Assembly: GCF_000702505.1 (NCBI RefSeq)
Contig: NZ_JNIM01000001.1
Span: 124,001-188,000 of the forward strand
Reading direction: 5' to 3'
Source of the DNA: Thermogemmatispora carboxidivorans
Lineage (GTDB): Bacteria; Chloroflexota; Ktedonobacteria; Ktedonobacterales; Ktedonobacteraceae
Length of the DNA: 64,000 bases
Shown here: positions 61,491 through 64,000 of the stretch, in pieces
Numbering within the stretch: position 1 is the stretch's first letter
How the letters are laid out: every line of letters begins with the position of its first letter
Program-made: the position numbers and the translations under genes
The notes under the pieces: generated by a model
The model's database searches: none
What the model was told of the DNA's origin: nothing
Seen by the model: the letters and a program-made list of their open reading frames with translations, nothing else

Positions 61491-62135
61491 TCAGCGGCTC
61501 AGCAGTCTCAGGCCCTGCTCCAGCAGCTGCACCGTTAGCTCGCCCTCGTGCCAGCCCACAATCTTGCCTGTGCGGTCGATAAAGATCGTCGTTGGCAGAT
61601 TGGCCACCCCGTAGCTGATAGCTGTTGCGCCACTGCTATCGCTCACATTTGTATAAGTAATCCCGTGTGCCTGCAAGAAGCTCAGCGCATCGTTGTGATT
61701 GTCCTGGAAATCGAGGCCCAGAAAAACGATGCCCTGTCCCTGGACGCGCTGCCAGGTTGTCTGGAGGACTGGAGCCTCGCGCTGGCATGGCTCACAGGAG
61801 GACTGCCAGACGTTGAGCACGACCGCCTGTCCTTTAAAATTGGAGAGAGCGACCGCGTTGTTGGAGCCGGCGCCTGGGGCCAGCAGGGGCAAGCGAAAAT
61901 CTGGGGCCGTCTTCCCCACCATTGGGCCACTGAAGCCCGCCGGAGCCGAGCCACCGCTCACCTTCTGTTCCGAGGCGGGAGTCAGCAACTGCGACCAGAG
62001 CACGGCCAGGAGCGCCACATTCAACAGACTCACCACCACAAAAATTGCAATGCTGCGCCTCCGTCTGCGCCGTGCCAGGGTCAGCTCGCTGGCCGTCGCG
62101 GAGCTCTCGTTAACCGGTAGCGTTTCACTGCTCAT
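61491..62135 (-). CDS. Membrane-anchored thioredoxin-like protein (TlpA/CcmG type)
   Basis: This 214-residue periplasm-facing protein has a basic cytoplasmic start, one helix (about 28-50, IAIFVVVSLLNVALLAVLW) and a thioredoxin fold with VLNVWQSSCEPCQREAPVL (active site CEPC) and the cis-proline loop NLPTTIFIDRTG. It should keep apocytochrome or CcmH cysteines reduced, the CcmG role. It is the first gene of the cluster, with a good promoter about 95 bp upstream (62229-62257). Confidence 0.88.
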   Translation of the reverse strand: MSSETLPVNESSATASELTLARRRRRRSIAIFVVVSLLNVALLAVLWSQLLTPASEQKVSGGSAPAGFSGPMVGKTAPDFRLPLLAPGAGSNNAVALSNFKGQAVVLNVWQSSCEPCQREAPVLQTTWQRVQGQGIVFLGLDFQDNHNDALSFLQAHGITYTNVSDSSGATAISYGVANLPTTIFIDRTGKIVGWHEGELTVQLLEQGLRLLSR

Positions 62136-62228
62136 CGGTGCCCTGTTCGTTTTGCGTGCAAGATGATGCCAGGCTAGATTATGAGGATGCTGCCTGATAG
62201 CGGGCTTGCAATCCTTGACCCATACCTT

Positions 62229-62257
62229 ACAATAGCCTGAATATCAAGGGCTGTCAA
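62229..62257 (-). promoter_or_regulatory. Promoter of the cytochrome c maturation operon
   Basis: On the minus strand TTGACA (62252-62257) and TATTGT (62229-62234) are separated by 17 bp, giving a leader of about 85 nt to the tlpA start. Confidence 0.65.
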
Positions 62258-62335
62258 ATGCAAGTGGCGGCGGGCACGAAATGCCTGCTCCTGGCGTGCG
62301 ACCCTCAGCGTGCGCCGGGTCCCACCTGTCTACCG

Positions 62336-62376
62336 ACACAAAGAAGCGCCCGAAGAGCGCGTTACTCTTCAGGCGC
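62336..62376 (-). terminator. Rho-independent terminator of the PfpI gene
   Basis: On the minus strand GCGCCTGAAGAG and CTCTTCGGGCGC pair over 12 bp (one G-U) around a 7-nt loop (62346-62357 with 62365-62376), followed by TTCTTTGTGT. It ends the PfpI gene and insulates the ccm operon promoter. Confidence 0.75.
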
Positions 62377-62446
62377 CTCCCTTGGCCTTGGGCCTGGCCC
62401 TGAGAAGCGGTTTCCTGGCCATCGCAGGGCGACTGGAAGGACCGAC

Positions 62447-63010
62447 TTAGCCGCGGGCGCTCACCCGGCTTTGGGCGAAAAGCTCGATCATGGCCCGATT
62501 GAAAGCGGGGAGATCGCGCGGGCTGCGGCTACTCACCCAATTGCGGTCGTGCACGACCTCCTGATCAACCCAGTTGCCGCCGGCATTGCGGATGTCATCC
62601 TGGATCGTATGGTAGCTCGTTAAGGTGCGCCCGCGTACCAGTCCTGCCGAGACCAGCAGCCAGGGGCCATGACAGATAACCGCGATAGGCTTGCCGGCAG
62701 CATCAATGCGCCGTACAAATTCCTGGGCCTCGCGCTGGACACGCAAGGCGTCAGCATTCAAGGCCCCGCCTGGCAGAAGAACGGCCTCAAACTCGTCGGG
62801 GTTGGCCTGCTGCAATGTCAGGTCGACTGGGAAGCTGTCGCCCTTCTCGACGTGATTGACACCCTGGATCTGGCCCGCCTTTGGCGCCACAATGGCTGTG
62901 CGCGCTCCTGCTTCCTCCAGGGCCTTCTTTGGCTCGCTCAGCTCAACCTGCTCAAAGTAATCTGTTGCCAGAATAGCCACACGCAGGCCTTGCAGATTCG
63001 TCCCTTGCAT
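62447..63010 (-). CDS. PfpI/DJ-1 family protein (protein deglycase-like)
   Basis: This 187-residue protein of the DJ-1/PfpI superfamily has the nucleophile elbow AVICHGPWLLVSAG (Cys in CHGP), an early glutamate in FEQVELSEPKKAL and VLLPGGALNADALR. Members act as glyoxalases, deglycases or chaperones under stress; activity cannot be told from sequence alone. The ATG at 63010 has AAGGAGG 11 bp upstream. The gene stands alone between der and the ccm operon. Confidence 0.88.
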   Translation of the reverse strand: MQGTNLQGLRVAILATDYFEQVELSEPKKALEEAGARTAIVAPKAGQIQGVNHVEKGDSFPVDLTLQQANPDEFEAVLLPGGALNADALRVQREAQEFVRRIDAAGKPIAVICHGPWLLVSAGLVRGRTLTSYHTIQDDIRNAGGNWVDQEVVHDRNWVSSRSPRDLPAFNRAMIELFAQSRVSARG

Positions 63011-63250
63011 CGATCGCAACCTCCTTTGCAAAGGTCAACAAGCAAGAAAGACAACCATTGTCAGGGCAAGGTCTTCCATTCAGACGCTGCCCTCTCCACC
63101 CACAGATACACGCGATGCCCCCCATGTAAGGAGACTCTGCTATTGGTCTGATGCTGAAGGCTGGCGAGCTATGAAGGGGGACCACCCAGGCGCGGGAGAC
63201 GAAAGCAGGCAAAGATGCGAGCTGGGCCGGGCCAGGCCGGAGAGTCTGGC

Positions 63251-64000
63251 CTAGCCCAGGCGCGGTAGCTCTACCTTCGACCGCGCGCGGAAAATGAGGC
63301 GAATGCCCGTTCCTGCGAAGTCGAAGGCCTCGCGGAGGCGATTTTCCAGATAACGCTCGTAGCTAAAATGGAGGTAATCCGGGTTGTTCACGAAGAAGAC
63401 AAAGGTCGGCGGATTAACCTGAGCCTGAGTGGCGTAAAAGATCTTGAGCTGGTGCCCGTGGACCGCGACCGGATGATGGCGACGAATGGCCTCCTGCACG
63501 ACCTCGTTCAGACGAGCTGTGGGAATGCGCACGAAGCGCCTGTCGGCGATCTCGATGGCCTTGCGCAGCAACGATTGAACGTGGTAGCCGGTCTTGGCCG
63601 ACGCGAAGACCACTGGAGCATAGGGAATGAACTTGAGGCCCGCGCTCAGAATCCTGCGGTACTCTTCGGCCTCGGCGATTTCCCGCGCCAGGCTGATGGG
63701 TTCTCCCCGGCGAGCGGCCCGGCGCTGCTCCTGGACGATATCCCACTTATTGACTACGACGATAATCCCTTTGGCCTCCTCGTGCACATAGCCCGCGATA
63801 TGCGTATCTTGAGCCGCCAGTCCCTCGACAGCATCGATCAGCAGGAGGGCCACGTCGCAGCGATCGATGGCACGCATCGAGCGTATCACGCTGTATTTCT
63901 CGATGCCTGGTACAATGCGCCCGCGTCGCCGGATGCCAGCGGTATCGATCAGCACGAGCTTACGATCCTCAAAGAGCAGCTCGGTATCGATCATGTCGCG
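63251..64000 (-). CDS. der: GTPase Der, C-terminal part (5' end outside window)
   Basis: The visible 249 residues are the second half of Der (EngA), a double-GTPase needed for 50S assembly. The second G domain shows DMIDTELL, KLVLIDTAGIRRRGRI (G3 DTAG), VVVNKWD (G4 NKWD) and VFASAKTGYHV (G5 SA). The KH-like C-terminal domain has QVNPPTFVFFVNNPDYLHFSYERYLENRLREAF, a Der signature. The gene runs off the window end; frame is continuous to 64000. It lies 240 bp from the PfpI gene. Confidence 0.95.
   Translation of the reverse strand, partial: RDMIDTELLFEDRKLVLIDTAGIRRRGRIVPGIEKYSVIRSMRAIDRCDVALLLIDAVEGLAAQDTHIAGYVHEEAKGIIVVVNKWDIVQEQRRAARRGEPISLAREIAEAEEYRRILSAGLKFIPYAPVVFASAKTGYHVQSLLRKAIEIADRRFVRIPTARLNEVVQEAIRRHHPVAVHGHQLKIFYATQAQVNPPTFVFFVNNPDYLHFSYERYLENRLREAFDFAGTGIRLIFRARSKVELPRLG

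Noticed and set aside
1..64000. tRNA, rRNA, transposase, prophage or integrase genes
   Set aside because: None was recognised by reading; no cloverleaf with CCA end, no rRNA consensus and no transposase motif was seen. A dedicated tRNA scan could still find one.

Overview
This is a 64 kb stretch of a GC-rich bacterial chromosome with densely packed genes, no rRNA, tRNA, CRISPR array or insertion sequence that I can recognise, and long non-coding intergenic tracts of low complexity. The gene mix suggests a Chloroflexota bacterium, most likely a Ktedonobacteria/Thermogemmatispora-type organism: zinc-ribbon Ser/Thr kinases carrying TPR or WD40 tails, an F420-type luciferase-like oxidoreductase, a full Ccm cytochrome c maturation operon and a cellulose-synthase-like glycosyltransferase. 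The taxonomic call is an inference from gene content; no marker was compared by search.

Layout. 1-5.1 kb: translation and RNA-decay block (rplJ end, rplL, rpsO, pnp). 5.4-8.3 kb: family 4 uracil-DNA glycosylase, secreted L,D-transpeptidase, zinc-ribbon coiled-coil protein. 8.7-13.9 kb: glutamine-synthetase-like ligase with two APC amino acid/amine permeases. 14-18.9 kb, minus strand: accC-fabF-accB fatty acid initiation genes followed by a luciferase-like oxidoreductase. 19-30 kb: two paralogous Ser/Thr kinases (TPR tail, WD40 tail) around rsmA, a Pro/Gln-rich membrane protein, a class A penicillin-binding protein, an unknown protein and an MBL-fold hydrolase. 30-34.3 kb, minus: a two-gene glycosyltransferase operon, including a GT2/GT-C fusion. 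34.7-36.6 kb, plus: a DUF488 protein and an unknown partner, the partner reading as locally AT-rich. 36.6-38.7 kb, minus: lipM-like and tgt. 39.2-45.7 kb, plus: a small zinc-ribbon protein and two tandem RelA/SpoT homologues. 45.8-51.6 kb, minus: histidine kinase/LuxR fusion, rluB-type pseudouridine synthase, DUF2851 protein, and a 651-residue Ala/Glu-rich coiled-coil protein. 52.2-62.1 kb, minus: cytochrome c maturation operon (tlpA/ccmG, copD-like, ccmE, ccmF, ccmH, ccmI-like, an exported SHOCT-like protein, ccmA, ccmB, ccmC, ccmD, DUF3054). 62.4-64 kb, minus: PfpI/DJ-1 protein and the 3' part of der.

The strongest candidates for new biology are three. First, the tandem RelA/SpoT pair has complementary decay: the first copy keeps the hydrolase residues but has altered synthetase motifs, and the second has lost the hydrolase residues but keeps the synthetase motifs. 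Second, the divergent promoters of the glycosyltransferase operon and the DUF488 module both carry the same ATTTTGCATG element inside their -35/-10 spacers, which predicts one shared regulator. Third, the DUF488-partner module ends in a clamp-binding-like QLPLF tail, and the uracil-DNA glycosylase in the window ends in a similar QLSLF tail. Start codons were chosen from Shine-Dalgarno spacing and family length, and several differ from the longest open frame.
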